A stretch of 53,065 nt of DNA from JAWKRB01 sp041389885 (GCA_041389885.1 JAWKRB010000045.1:1-53065); one strand, 5' to 3'; shown: positions 17,116 through 24,886, counted from the first letter of the stretch. Numbers and translations are program-made. Notes: generated by a model from the sequence alone, not told the origin.

Positions 17116-17580
17116 ATGGCCCTCGCGATCGGAACCAAGGCCCCTGATTTCACCCTCCCCTCCACCCCCGGCGAGACCGTCACGCTCTCGGCGCTCCGCG
17201 GTCGCCCGGTGGTGCTGCTGTTCTACCCGGCGGCGTTCACCGGCGTGTGCACCAAGGAGATGTGCGCGGTGCGCGACGACTTCTCGGCCTACGAGGCCCT
17301 CGGCGCGCAGGTGCTGGCGATCAGCGTCGACATGCCCTTCAGCGCGCAGAAGTTCCGCGAGGAGACGAAGGCGAACTTTCCCTTCCTCTCGGACTTCAAC
17401 AAGACGGCGACGCGCGACTACGACGTGTACCGCGAGAGCTTCGCCTTCGGGCTCGTGGGCGTCTCGGAGCGCGCGGTCTTCGTGATCGACGCCGAAGGGA
17501 CCATCACCTACGCCTGGGTCGGCGAGCACCCCGGCGTGTTCCCCGACCTCGACGCCGTGAAGAAGGCCCTCGCGGCCTGA
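17116..17580 (+). CDS. Peroxiredoxin (AhpC/TSA superfamily, PrxQ/AhpE-like)
   Basis: 154 residues, thioredoxin fold. The active-site loop 'YPAAFTGVCTKEMC' holds the peroxidatic Cys45, with Thr42 of the PxxxTxxC motif. Cys50, five residues on, has the spacing of the resolving cysteine in PrxQ/BCP enzymes, although the overall sequence also resembles AhpE-type proteins. It reduces hydrogen peroxide or lipid peroxides in the cytoplasm. Its place next to a polyunsaturated-fatty-acid desaturase gene suggests, but does not prove, protection against lipid peroxidation. Confidence 0.88.
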   Translation: MALAIGTKAPDFTLPSTPGETVTLSALRGRPVVLLFYPAAFTGVCTKEMCAVRDDFSAYEALGAQVLAISVDMPFSAQKFREETKANFPFLSDFNKTATRDYDVYRESFAFGLVGVSERAVFVIDAEGTITYAWVGEHPGVFPDLDAVKKALAA

Positions 17581-17613
17581 GCGCAGGCCCAGCCCCCCCT
17601 TCGCGTCCCTCGC

Positions 17614-17865
17614 TCAGTCGCGCCGGCCCGCGTCGGTGATCACCGTGGTGCGAACGCACCCGGGGATCGCCGCCGCGAGGGTCGTGTCTTCAGGGCAGCA
17701 CACGCAGTTCTGCCCGTCGCAGGGCTGCGTGGGGTTCGACGCGCGCCGACAGAACTCGCTCGAGGCCCCGTTGCAATCCTGGTCCTGCTCGCAGCGCTCG
17801 CCGGCGGTCTGCGTGGTGCAGCCGAGGGCCAGGGTGAGAACTCCGAGGGCAAGCACAAGGCGCAT
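17614..17865 (-). CDS. Small Cys-rich lipoprotein
   Basis: 83 residues from ATG 17865, with GGAG about 8 bases upstream. The signal peptide 'LVLALGVLTLALGC' ends in a lipobox-like site. The mature part has nine further cysteines ('CEQDQDC', 'EFCRR', 'CDGQNCVCC', 'GCV'), probably disulphide-bonded after export. It lies 59 bp downstream of the Lgt-like gene on the same strand, so it may be a substrate made in the same operon. Function unknown. Confidence 0.65.
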   Translation of the reverse strand: MRLVLALGVLTLALGCTTQTAGERCEQDQDCNGASSEFCRRASNPTQPCDGQNCVCCPEDTTLAAAIPGCVRTTVITDAGRRD

Positions 17866-17924
17866 CGTGGAGGCTCCGTTCCGAGAAGGGGCTTTGAGGG
17901 GCGAAAGGCGGCGCATCCTATCCG

Positions 17925-18701
17925 TCACGCCGGGTCGCGCAAGGGCGGGTCACGCCGCGCGCGGTAAATGATCGCCGCGCCGAGCAGCGCCGTCGCCACG
18001 CACGCGTACTGCGCCGGGGTGAGCCCGCCGTAGCGCCGGTCGCTGTCGAGGCCCAGGTCGGTGGCGCGCAGAAAATCCAGCGGGAACCGCAGCAGGGAGT
18101 ACCCCAGCGCGAGGGCGCCCGAGATCATCCCGGGGCGAGCGGTGCGCCGCGAGACCCACACCACCAGGGCGATGAGCAGCGGCGTGAGGAGAAACTCCAG
18201 CAGCCCGAGGTCAAAGCGAGGACCGCCCGGAAAGCGCACCGCGAGGAGGCTCTCGCTCGGGCGGCCGATGTGGTCGTGCACGGCCGCGCAGCCCATGCGG
18301 CCGAAGAACCACCCGAAGGGAAAGGAGTACGTGCAGAGGTCGGTCCACACCCAGGGGTCGAGCTTGTACGCGCGGATGTAGAGCCGTCCGCCGAGCACCG
18401 CGCCGAGCACGCCGCCGAAGGACGACAGCCCGTGGTGGATCATGAAGAGCTCGCGCCAGTCCTGCCGGAGCGACTCGGGGTGATAGAAGACCGCGTCGAA
18501 CATGTGGCCTACGAGAAAGCCGCTCGCGAAGACCACCACGACGAAGAGGTCGACCCGCGCAGGCGGCCCGAGGCCGAGGGACTTCGCCCGCGACGACAGG
18601 ATCCAGTGCCCCACCAGCACCCCCACGGCCACGAGGAACCCGAAGGGGTGAAACCTCGCGCCGAGCACCGGCAGGTCGGGGACCTCGTAGTACGGGATCA
18701 T
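17925..18701 (-). CDS. lgt: Prolipoprotein diacylglyceryl transferase-like (Lgt family)
   Basis: 258 residues from ATG 18701, with about seven membrane segments. Lgt moves diacylglycerol from phosphatidylglycerol to the lipobox cysteine at the inner membrane. Recognisable family parts are 'HPFGFLVAVGVLVGHW' at the N-terminus, 'HHGLSSFGGVLGAVLGG', 'GWFFGRMGC' (essential Arg present) and 'LLRFPLDFLRATD' near the C-terminus. The usual GRxGNFxN signature is altered to GRMGCAAVHDH, so it is a divergent member and may not be the housekeeping copy. The small lipoprotein gene follows directly. Confidence 0.8.
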   Translation of the reverse strand: MIPYYEVPDLPVLGARFHPFGFLVAVGVLVGHWILSSRAKSLGLGPPARVDLFVVVVFASGFLVGHMFDAVFYHPESLRQDWRELFMIHHGLSSFGGVLGAVLGGRLYIRAYKLDPWVWTDLCTYSFPFGWFFGRMGCAAVHDHIGRPSESLLAVRFPGGPRFDLGLLEFLLTPLLIALVVWVSRRTARPGMISGALALGYSLLRFPLDFLRATDLGLDSDRRYGGLTPAQYACVATALLGAAIIYRARRDPPLRDPA

Positions 18702-18837
18702 CACCCGTGCGTGTAGCAGCACCTCGCCGCGGCGAACAGCGGCCGAAGGGCCCGCGCCGCCCGCGGCCTTGACGGCCTTCGAGGCTCGCGCGCAGCATCA
18801 CCGTCGAGCCGCGCGCCGCGCGGCGGAGGGAGCGACG

Positions 18838-19287
18838 ATGTTCAAGGTGCGAAGGCGAAGGCGACCCGGGGTCTCAGGGCGTGACCTCGAGGCCACCACG
18901 CTGCGAGGGCTCGTCGACGCGTCGATGGTGATGGCCTGCGCCGACGGCGAGCTCGCCGACGAGGAGTTCGAGGTCATCGCGCAGATCGTCGACGGGTTCT
19001 TCGACGGTCACGTGACCCGCGCCGACATCGAGACCCTGATGCAAGACAGCCTCGACGCCATCGAGCGCGAGGGCCTCGAGGCCCGCGCCCGCGCCGCGGC
19101 GGAGGCCCTCGGGAGCGTCGAGCTCCGCGAGCTCGGGCTCGTCGCCGCCGCCACCGTGATGCTCGCCGACGGCGCCCTCGTCGCGGGCGAGGAGGACGAC
19201 GTCTACGACACCCTCGCCGAGGCGCTGGAGGTGCCGCGGCGCAGGGCCGCGGAGCTCCTGAGAGAGGTCGACGCCGAGCTCGAGTGA
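18838..19287 (+). CDS. TerB-like (tellurite-resistance family) protein
   Basis: 149 residues from ATG 18838, with GGAGGGA upstream. An all-alpha protein with two internally similar motifs, 'MACADGELADEEFEVI' and 'MLADGALVAGEEDDVY', which match the acidic metal-binding sites of TerB/DjlA-N type domains. The N-terminus is strongly basic (RRRRR). Members of this family are often scaffolds near membranes; the name does not prove a role in tellurite resistance. It is convergent with transaldolase, 4 bp apart. Confidence 0.72.
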   Translation: MFKVRRRRRPGVSGRDLEATTLRGLVDASMVMACADGELADEEFEVIAQIVDGFFDGHVTRADIETLMQDSLDAIEREGLEARARAAAEALGSVELRELGLVAAATVMLADGALVAGEEDDVYDTLAEALEVPRRRAAELLREVDAELE

Positions 19288-19291
19288 GCGC

Positions 19292-19936
19292 TCAGCGCGG
19301 GATCTTCTTGGCGTCTTCGACGAACTTCGCGAGGCCGATGTCGGTCAGCGGGTGCTTCGCGAGCTGCTCGATGACCTTGAAGGGGATCGTGCACACGTCG
19401 GCGCCCAGGAGGGCCGCGGTCTTGACGTGAACCGGGTGCCGCACCGAGGCCACGAGCACCTCGGTGTCGAAGTCGAAGTTCGAGTAGATCGTGACGATCT
19501 CCGAGATCAGCTCCATCCCGTCGTCGGAGACGTCGTCGAGGCGACCCACGAAGGGCGAGATGAAGGTCGCGCCGGCCTTGGCCGCGAGCAGCGCCTGGTT
19601 CGCCGAGAAGCACAGGGTCACGTTGGTCGGGATCCCGTCGGCCTTGCACGAGCGCACCGCGCGGAGCCCCTCGAGGGTCAGCGGCAGCTTCACCACGATG
19701 TTCGCGTGAACCTTCGCCCAGTCGCGGGCCTCGGCCATCATCCCGTCGTAGTCGGTCGAGAGCACCTCGGCGGAGATGGGACCATCCACCACCTCGCAGA
19801 TCTCTCGGACCACGTCGAGGTACTTGCGCCCCGTGCGGGCCACGAGGCTCGGGTTGGTGGTCACGCCGTCGATGAGGCCCATCGCGGCCGCGGCGCGAAT
19901 CTCGCCCAGGTCCGCCGTGTCGATGAAGAACTTCAT
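19292..19936 (-). CDS. tal: Transaldolase (small TalC type)
   Basis: 214 residues, the short single-domain class of transaldolase/fructose-6-phosphate aldolase. The N-terminus 'MKFFIDTADLGEIR' and 'GVTTNPSLV' are typical, and the Schiff-base Lys is in 'NIVVKLPLT'. The motif 'NVTLCFSANQALLAAKAG' has Phe where fructose-6-phosphate aldolases carry Tyr, which favours transaldolase activity in the non-oxidative pentose phosphate pathway. It is transcribed away from the hypothetical gene at 20107, with the nested palindrome between them. Confidence 0.88.
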   Translation of the reverse strand: MKFFIDTADLGEIRAAAAMGLIDGVTTNPSLVARTGRKYLDVVREICEVVDGPISAEVLSTDYDGMMAEARDWAKVHANIVVKLPLTLEGLRAVRSCKADGIPTNVTLCFSANQALLAAKAGATFISPFVGRLDDVSDDGMELISEIVTIYSNFDFDTEVLVASVRHPVHVKTAALLGADVCTIPFKVIEQLAKHPLTDIGLAKFVEDAKKIPR

Positions 19937-20025
19937 GGGGAACTCTCCCGCGCCGACGACCCTGCGCCGCGCGCCGCGGTCTCATACACCGCCACCTCGA
20001 CCCCGCGCGACCCCCCTGACCGAAG

Positions 20026-20062
20026 TGACATACCCTGTCTAGCGTGGTGACAGGGTATGTCA
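20026..20062. promoter_or_regulatory. Nested palindromic operator between tal and a divergent gene
   Basis: TGACATACCCTGTC (20026-20039) and GACAGGGTATGTCA (20049-20062) are perfect reverse complements with a 9-bp spacer. Each arm also contains its own dyad, GACA-N5-TGTC, at 20027-20039 and 20049-20061, centred 22 bp apart, about two helical turns. That is the form expected for two dimeric repressor sites (TetR-like) on one DNA face. It lies 89 bp upstream of the tal start and 44 bp upstream of ATG 20107. A transcribed hairpin is the alternative reading. Confidence 0.6.
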
Positions 20063-20106
20063 AAGTGCTCTGGCGCGCCTCGCGCCGAGGCACGAAGCTC
20101 GGTCGC

Positions 20107-20601
20107 ATGAATCACGCGGTCATCGAGGCGAGTCTTCACCACGAGTTCATTCGCGCGGGGCGTCGCTACCGCTGGGTCGAGGGGGCGCTGCACCCCGCCG
20201 CGGCGCGCTTCCGGGGGCGCCGGGCCGAGCTCGCGGGCCTGCTCCACCGCTCCGTCGCGCCGACGCAGGAGCGCCGCGGGGCCGCGCGGGAGCAGCGCTC
20301 CGCCACCGACGACGGACGGGCCTGGTGGGTGACCTGGCGGCGCCCTGGCGAGGCGGCGGTGTGGGCGCTCTACGTCTCGACGCGCGGGCTGCCCCCCTCA
20401 AGCGGGCGGCTCCGGGGCGCGCCCGCGAACGACGGCGCGTTGCTGGCGGCCTGGGGTGACGGTCCTGTGCTGGCGTGGGCGAGCGAGGAGCACGCGCTGC
20501 GCGAGGCGCTGCGCGACGCGCTGCGCGCGGTGCCTGACTTTCTCTCCGAGGGCGTGTGCTCCGCCGACGAGACCTTCGCGGTGCGGCTCACCGCGGCGTG
20601 A
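20107..20601 (+). CDS. Hypothetical protein
   Basis: 164 residues from ATG 20107. A GTG at 20044 is in frame but sits inside the palindrome, so the ATG is preferred. It is rich in Arg and Ala, has no signal peptide or membrane segment, and contains 'GRAWWVTWRRPGEAAVWALY', a beta-rich Trp-containing stretch, then a helical C-terminus ('EEHALREALRDALRAVPDFL'). No family recognised. It ends 4 bp from the convergent prepilin peptidase gene. Confidence 0.55.
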   Translation: MNHAVIEASLHHEFIRAGRRYRWVEGALHPAAARFRGRRAELAGLLHRSVAPTQERRGAAREQRSATDDGRAWWVTWRRPGEAAVWALYVSTRGLPPSSGRLRGAPANDGALLAAWGDGPVLAWASEEHALREALRDALRAVPDFLSEGVCSADETFAVRLTAA

Positions 20602-20605
20602 GCCC

Positions 20606-21574
20606 TCAGGGCTCGAACATCCCGAGCCAGGCGCGCATGAGCCGGTCGGCGCCGAAGAGGTACTCCAGCGCCGCGAGCGCCAGAAAGGGTCCGAAGGGGA
20701 TCATCTGCCGCATCATCCCGGCGTCGTCGTGCGCGTCGTCTCCCTCGGTCTTCGCGTCTCCCTCGGTCTTCGCGTCTCCCTCGGTCTTCGCGTCGTCTTC
20801 TTCGTCTTCTTCGTACAGGTCGTCGGGGGGATCGGGCAGGAGCTTCCACCCCGTGACCCGCGAGACCACCGTCGCGACGATGCCCTGAAGCGACCCCGCG
20901 GAGAGGGTGAAGAGCACGCCGGGCCAACCCAGAAACGCCCCCACCATCGCCATGAGCTTCACGTCACCGAGGCCGATGCCCTCACCGCGCTTCAGGATGT
21001 ACTTCCACATCACCCAGAGCGAGAGCGGCACCGCCGCGCCGAGGACGGCGCCCAGCACCGACGCCTGCCAGCCCAGCCCGGGGAGGATCACCGCCGCGCC
21101 GATCCCCAGCGCCACCCCGGGGAGGGTGATCACGTCGGGGATCAAGAAGGTCTCCATGTCGATGAAGGCGAGGGTGAGCAGGCCGAAGGCGAAGGCGAAG
21201 CGCACGAAGAACAGGGCCAGCGCGGCTGAGACCGCCAGGTGCGGCTCGTTCAGCAGCAGCCGCTCGGCCACCATGAACCCCGCGACGGCGTAGAGGGCCT
21301 CGACGAAGGGGTACCGGGGCGAGATGGGGTTCTTGCAGTCGCGGCACTTGCCGCGGAGCCAGAGCCACCCCAGCACCGGCACGTTGTCGTACCAGCGCAC
21401 GGGCTTGTCGCACTTGGGGCAGTGCGAGGGCGGCGCGACCACGGAGATCTCACGCGGCCAGCGGTAGATCATCACGTTCGCGAAGCTGCCCCACACCGCC
21501 CCCCAGGCGAGCGCGAAGCCACGAACGAACCAACGCGGGAGGTCAGAGGCGACGAGGCTCGGGAGGTCGTCCAT
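20606..21574 (-). CDS. pilD: Prepilin peptidase / N-methyltransferase (type IV, A24A)
   Basis: 322 residues with about eight membrane segments. It cleaves and N-methylates type IV pilin and type II secretion pseudopilin precursors at the inner membrane. The N-terminal zinc loop has the two CxxC pairs ('CPKCDKP' and 'CRDCKNPIS'). The aspartyl protease residues are in 'FIDMETFLIPD' and 'GIGLGDVKLMAM' (GxGD). Between the catalytic site and the last membrane segment is an acidic insert with three copies of AKTEGD, encoded by an 18-bp tandem repeat. The gene starts 12 bp after the TPR-like gene on the same strand, probably one operon. Confidence 0.92.
   Translation of the reverse strand: MDDLPSLVASDLPRWFVRGFALAWGAVWGSFANVMIYRWPREISVVAPPSHCPKCDKPVRWYDNVPVLGWLWLRGKCRDCKNPISPRYPFVEALYAVAGFMVAERLLLNEPHLAVSAALALFFVRFAFAFGLLTLAFIDMETFLIPDVITLPGVALGIGAAVILPGLGWQASVLGAVLGAAVPLSLWVMWKYILKRGEGIGLGDVKLMAMVGAFLGWPGVLFTLSAGSLQGIVATVVSRVTGWKLLPDPPDDLYEEDEEDDAKTEGDAKTEGDAKTEGDDAHDDAGMMRQMIPFGPFLALAALEYLFGADRLMRAWLGMFEP
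20739..20792 (-). repeat. Three 18-bp tandem repeats inside pilD
   Basis: Unit TCTCCCTCGGTCTTCGCG (plus strand) occurs three times perfectly at 20739-20756, 20757-20774 and 20775-20792. It encodes the acidic hexapeptide repeat in the loop before the last membrane segment of the prepilin peptidase. Copy number may vary between strains by slippage. Confidence 0.9.
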
Positions 21575-21586
21575 GCGCGCGGGGCA

Positions 21587-22384
21587 TCATGCACCCGACG
21601 GCGGCGGCGGCGCCACCGGAGGCTGCGAGGCCGAACCCTTCCGAATGGCCCGCAGCGTCACCCGCGCGCGGCGAAGCTCGCCGTGGAGCGTCGAGGCCCG
21701 CATCGGATCGCTGGCGTTTCGCTTCACGAAGATCCTGAGGTGCGCGCGGGCGCGGAGGTCGTCGCCCTGCGCGGCGAGGAGCAGGCCCAGCACGTAGCGC
21801 CCGTAGCCCTCACCGCAGCGCGCGACCTCGAGCTCGTCGATGGCCTCGGTGAGGCCCTCGATGGCGTCGACGGGCTCGCCGGCGTCGACGCGCACCAGGG
21901 CGATGTACGCCCGGTGCAGCGGTCGGGTGTTCAGCGACCAGCGCACCGCCCGCTCGAGGGCGCTCAGCGACCCCTCGAAATCGCCCCCTTGATGGAGCGC
22001 GATCGCGACCGAAGACCAGTGCATCGCCCGGCGGCTCGCCGGCGCGTTGCGGGCGGCGATGCGGTACGCCTGCGACGCGCGCGTCCACCATCCCAGCGCC
22101 ATGCACACCCGCCCCAGGTCGACGTGCGAAATCTCCAGCGCCACCCCGATGCGGACCATCTTGCGCGCGATCGCGTGCGCGCTGCGCAGCCGGCCTGCGT
22201 AGAAATGGGACCGGTAGATCTCCCGCAAGAGCAGCAGGCTCGTCTCGGGGTCGATGCGGTTCTGCGCGTCTTGAAGACCCTTCATGGCATAGGCGCCCGC
22301 GGCCGTGGGGGAGCCGGTGTGGATGGCGAGGCGAAGGTAGTCATCCGCCGTCATCGGGCGCGAGCGACGCACGAGTGAAACCAT
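21587..22384 (-). CDS. TPR-like helical repeat protein
   Basis: 265 residues; ATG 22384, with a second possible start at 22354. A series of helix pairs with TPR-like character runs over about residues 45-240 ('AGRLRSAHAIARKMVRIG', 'GWWTRASQAYRIAARNAP', 'GDFEGSLSALERAVRWSL', 'GEPVDAIEGLTEAIDELE', 'GDDLRARAHLRIFVKRN'). No signal peptide, so probably a cytoplasmic scaffold. It is immediately upstream of pilD on the same strand, so a role in pilus or secretion assembly is possible but rests on position alone. Confidence 0.65.
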   Translation of the reverse strand: MVSLVRRSRPMTADDYLRLAIHTGSPTAAGAYAMKGLQDAQNRIDPETSLLLLREIYRSHFYAGRLRSAHAIARKMVRIGVALEISHVDLGRVCMALGWWTRASQAYRIAARNAPASRRAMHWSSVAIALHQGGDFEGSLSALERAVRWSLNTRPLHRAYIALVRVDAGEPVDAIEGLTEAIDELEVARCGEGYGRYVLGLLLAAQGDDLRARAHLRIFVKRNASDPMRASTLHGELRRARVTLRAIRKGSASQPPVAPPPPSGA

Positions 22385-22520
22385 AGCAGTGAAGGGTCAA
22401 GCCCGTGAAACCGCACAGATCTCTTCTGATGCTCCGCACGAGCCCAATCCGTCGTTCGGTCGTTATTCCTGACGAATCGGGCGAGCAGAACGACCAGCCT
22501 GCCGAAGGTCAACTTGGGTG

Positions 22521-22536
22521 CATGACATGCGTCATG
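22521..22536. promoter_or_regulatory. Short dyad in the 222-bp gap 22385-22606
   Basis: CATGAC-ATGC-GTCATG is a perfect 6-bp inverted repeat with a 4-bp spacer. It lies between the 3' end of the MBL-fold gene and the start of the TPR-like gene, 137 bp upstream of the latter. The whole gap is visibly less GC-rich than its neighbours and holds no convincing reading frame, so it is probably regulatory DNA for the TPR-like gene and pilD. Confidence 0.3.
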
Positions 22537-22606
22537 GTTCGTGGGGGGCAGGTCTGGGGCGTTGGGGCCGAAAACCTCTGGAACTCCAGGCAGTCGGCGC
22601 CGTCGA

Positions 22607-23713
22607 TCAGGCGCCGAAGCTGGATTTCTCGGGGTCTGGAGCGGGTGCGAGCTCTCCGGAGCTCACGGCCACGTGCTGGTAGCTCGGGGAGAGGCCCGGC
22701 GCGGTCACGCTCGGGGTCACCTCGCTCGAGGGGAACATCTGCACCCACTCGTCGGCGTGGGGCACCGGGTCGACCAGGGCGCGCTCGATCAGCATCGAGG
22801 TCATCTGATCGGCGCCGTACTCCGGGGTGTTCCCGTTGAGGATCACCGGGAGGTCGGCCTCCCGGGCCGCCCGCGCCAGCCCCGCGACGCGGCTCGCCTG
22901 GGGGGACCAGTTGTCCGCGCAGGTGCCGTTCTCGCTGCAGCCCCACACCCCCCGCTCGGTCTTGAAGAACAGCGTCTGGTTGCCCACGGTGTGCCCGGGC
23001 GTGCGAATCAGCGCGACGCCGTCGCCCAGGGAGAGGTCCTCGTCGGTGAGCACCACCCGCTCGGTGTTCACCCCGTCGAGTCCGTCGGGCACGAACCACG
23101 CCCGCTGCATCGGGTGCAGATCGCTCCACTGCTCCCACTCCGCGCGGGGCGCGAGGAGCTTCGCGTTGGGGAAGCGCGGCGGCCTCGCCCCGTCGGCGGT
23201 GCCCAGGAGCCCGCGGAGGTCCTGCGTGTGAAAGTGGTCGAAGGCCACGTAGTCGACCTCGTCGGGCGAGACGCCCAGGCGCGCGAGCTGGGCCTCGAGC
23301 GCGTCGCCCCGCTTCGCCGCGAGGGCCGAGAGCGTCGGGCCGAAGCGCTCGATGAGCCCGGTGAAGAAGGGCGTGCGCCGCGAGGCGTCGATGTCGGTGG
23401 GGTTGAACAGCAGCGTGCGCGTCGCGTCGCCCTGGCGAAACCGCACCAGCAGCGCGCGGTGGGTCAGCACCACGTAGGGGGCGGGAGACAGCGCCGCGCC
23501 CCAGAACGCGTAGCGCGTCGGGTACATCAGCGTCGTGAGGGGGAGGGTGCGCACCGCCGTCACCGCGGGCGAGGCCGCGAGCGCCGCGCGCACCGCCGCG
23601 GCCCCCTCCATCGCCGCCGCCAGCCGCCGACCGTGACCCCGCTGGGCCCACGCCGCGTCGAGCGCCTCGATGCGCCTGAGCTCGCTGGCCCTCTCTGACA
23701 CGCTGCTCTCCAT
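22607..23713 (-). CDS. Metallo-beta-lactamase-fold protein, divergent metal site
   Basis: 368 residues from ATG 23713. The fold is suggested by 'VDYVAFDHFHTQDLRG' (first metal motif), 'GVALIRTPGHTVGN' (second His) and 'LPVILNGNTPEYGADQM'. The first motif reads HxHxxD instead of the usual HxHxDH, so metal binding may be changed. The N-terminal 100 residues form an extra region with 'TLMYPTRYAFWGAAL'. No signal peptide. Hydrolase activity on an ester, lactone or phosphodiester is the family expectation, but the substrate is unknown. Divergent from the SDR-like gene, 98 bp apart. Confidence 0.7.
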   Translation of the reverse strand: MESSVSERASELRRIEALDAAWAQRGHGRRLAAAMEGAAAVRAALAASPAVTAVRTLPLTTLMYPTRYAFWGAALSPAPYVVLTHRALLVRFRQGDATRTLLFNPTDIDASRRTPFFTGLIERFGPTLSALAAKRGDALEAQLARLGVSPDEVDYVAFDHFHTQDLRGLLGTADGARPPRFPNAKLLAPRAEWEQWSDLHPMQRAWFVPDGLDGVNTERVVLTDEDLSLGDGVALIRTPGHTVGNQTLFFKTERGVWGCSENGTCADNWSPQASRVAGLARAAREADLPVILNGNTPEYGADQMTSMLIERALVDPVPHADEWVQMFPSSEVTPSVTAPGLSPSYQHVAVSSGELAPAPDPEKSSFGA

Positions 23714-23811
23714 GACCGCTCCTCTGCCACTCGGGCGCGGCGTAGGGTAGCGCCGCGGCGACGCGCCTCGCACGGAGCGGGGCGATTTCTTCGACGACCC
23801 AGGGGGTTGCC

Positions 23812-24795
23812 TTGACGCGCCGAAGCCCCCGCGTCGATGCTGCCCCGGTCGTGAAGGACCTCGGCGCGAGCAGGGACGGCGGGAGCGTGGTCGTCACGGG
23901 CATCGTGGGGCGGCTGGGCAAGGCCGTGTGCCGCGCGCTGCACCGTCGACACCGGGTCGTGGGCGTCGACCGCCGGGAGTTCCCCGACCGCCCGCGCGAC
24001 GTCGTTCATCACCAGTTCGACCTGCGGCGCAAGAAGATGCGCGACATCTTTCGCAGCGGTGACGTGCGCGCGGTGGTGCACCTCGGGGTCATGCACGACC
24101 CCCGCGCCTCGGCCGGCGAGCACCACTCGTGGAACGTCGTCGCCTTCGCCAAGATGCTCGAGTACATGGCCCAGTACGGCGTGGCGAAGCTCGTGGTGCT
24201 CTCGAGCGCCAACGTCTACGGCCCGAGGCCCGACAACCCCCAGTTCCTCACCGAAGAGGCCCCCCTCCTCGGGAGCCAGGAGTTCAGCGAGATTCGCGAC
24301 CTCATCGAGGTCGACATGCTCGCGCAGAGCTTCTTCTGGAGAAACTCGGCGTGCGAGACCGTGATCCTCCGGCCCACCCACATCCTCGGGCGGGTGCGCA
24401 ACGCGCCGAGCAACTACCTCCGCCTGCCCGTGACCCCCACCCTCATGGGCTTTGACCCGATGGTGCAGGTGATCCACCAGCAGGACGTGTGTCAGGCCAT
24501 CGAGCGCGCCCTCGCGCCGAACGTGAGAGGGATCTTCAACCTCGCGGGTCCTCCCCCCGCGCCGCTCTCGCAGCTCCTCACGAGCCTCGGGAGAGGGAGG
24601 CTGCCGGTGCCCCACCCCGTCGCCACCCGGCTGCTGAAGGAGCTGTTTCGCGCGAGGCTCTCGAGCTTTCCCGCCCCCGAGCTCGATCACATCCGCTACG
24701 TCTGCATGGTCGACGACCGCAGGGCGAGGGAGGTGCTGGGGTACGCCCCCGAGCACGACCTCCGGCGCACCGTGCACGCCGTGAACGACCTGTAG
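23812..24795 (+). CDS. NAD-dependent epimerase/dehydratase-like protein, atypical SDR
   Basis: 327 residues. The start is probably TTG 23812, with AGGGGG 6 bases upstream; GTG 23851 is an alternative. The Rossmann motif is 'VTGIVGRLGKAV' and the strand-4 region 'LVVLSSANVYGPRPDNP' matches extended SDRs of the nucleotide-sugar type. Where the catalytic YxxxK should follow, the sequence reads 'FSEIRDLIEVDMLAQ', without the Tyr/Lys pair. It may be a non-catalytic sensor or use other residues. 'ILRPTHILGRVRN' and 'VIHQQDVCQAIERAL' are the usual substrate-domain elements. Cytoplasmic. Confidence 0.78.
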   Translation: MTRRSPRVDAAPVVKDLGASRDGGSVVVTGIVGRLGKAVCRALHRRHRVVGVDRREFPDRPRDVVHHQFDLRRKKMRDIFRSGDVRAVVHLGVMHDPRASAGEHHSWNVVAFAKMLEYMAQYGVAKLVVLSSANVYGPRPDNPQFLTEEAPLLGSQEFSEIRDLIEVDMLAQSFFWRNSACETVILRPTHILGRVRNAPSNYLRLPVTPTLMGFDPMVQVIHQQDVCQAIERALAPNVRGIFNLAGPPPAPLSQLLTSLGRGRLPVPHPVATRLLKELFRARLSSFPAPELDHIRYVCMVDDRRAREVLGYAPEHDLRRTVHAVNDL

Positions 24796-24855
24796 CGGCC
24801 GGCGCACGGATCCGCGACGAACGCGCGACATCTCGTGGATCCAGGGAGTATCCCG

Positions 24856-24886
24856 TTGACGTCCCCGCACCTATCGCGTGTAGAAC
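24856..24886 (+). promoter_or_regulatory. Candidate sigma70-type promoter of the nuclease/surface operon
   Basis: TTGACG at 24856-24861 is followed by TGTAGA after 17 bases or TAGAAC after 19 bases (24881-24886). A start of transcription near 24892 would leave a very short leader carrying the GGAGGAG ribosome site before ATG 24909. Judged by eye only. Confidence 0.4.

Noticed and set aside
18838..19287. TerB-like gene as evidence of a tellurite/phage-defence Ter cluster
   Set aside because: No other ter genes (terA, terC, terD, terZ) are nearby, and single TerB-like domains are common housekeeping or scaffold proteins.
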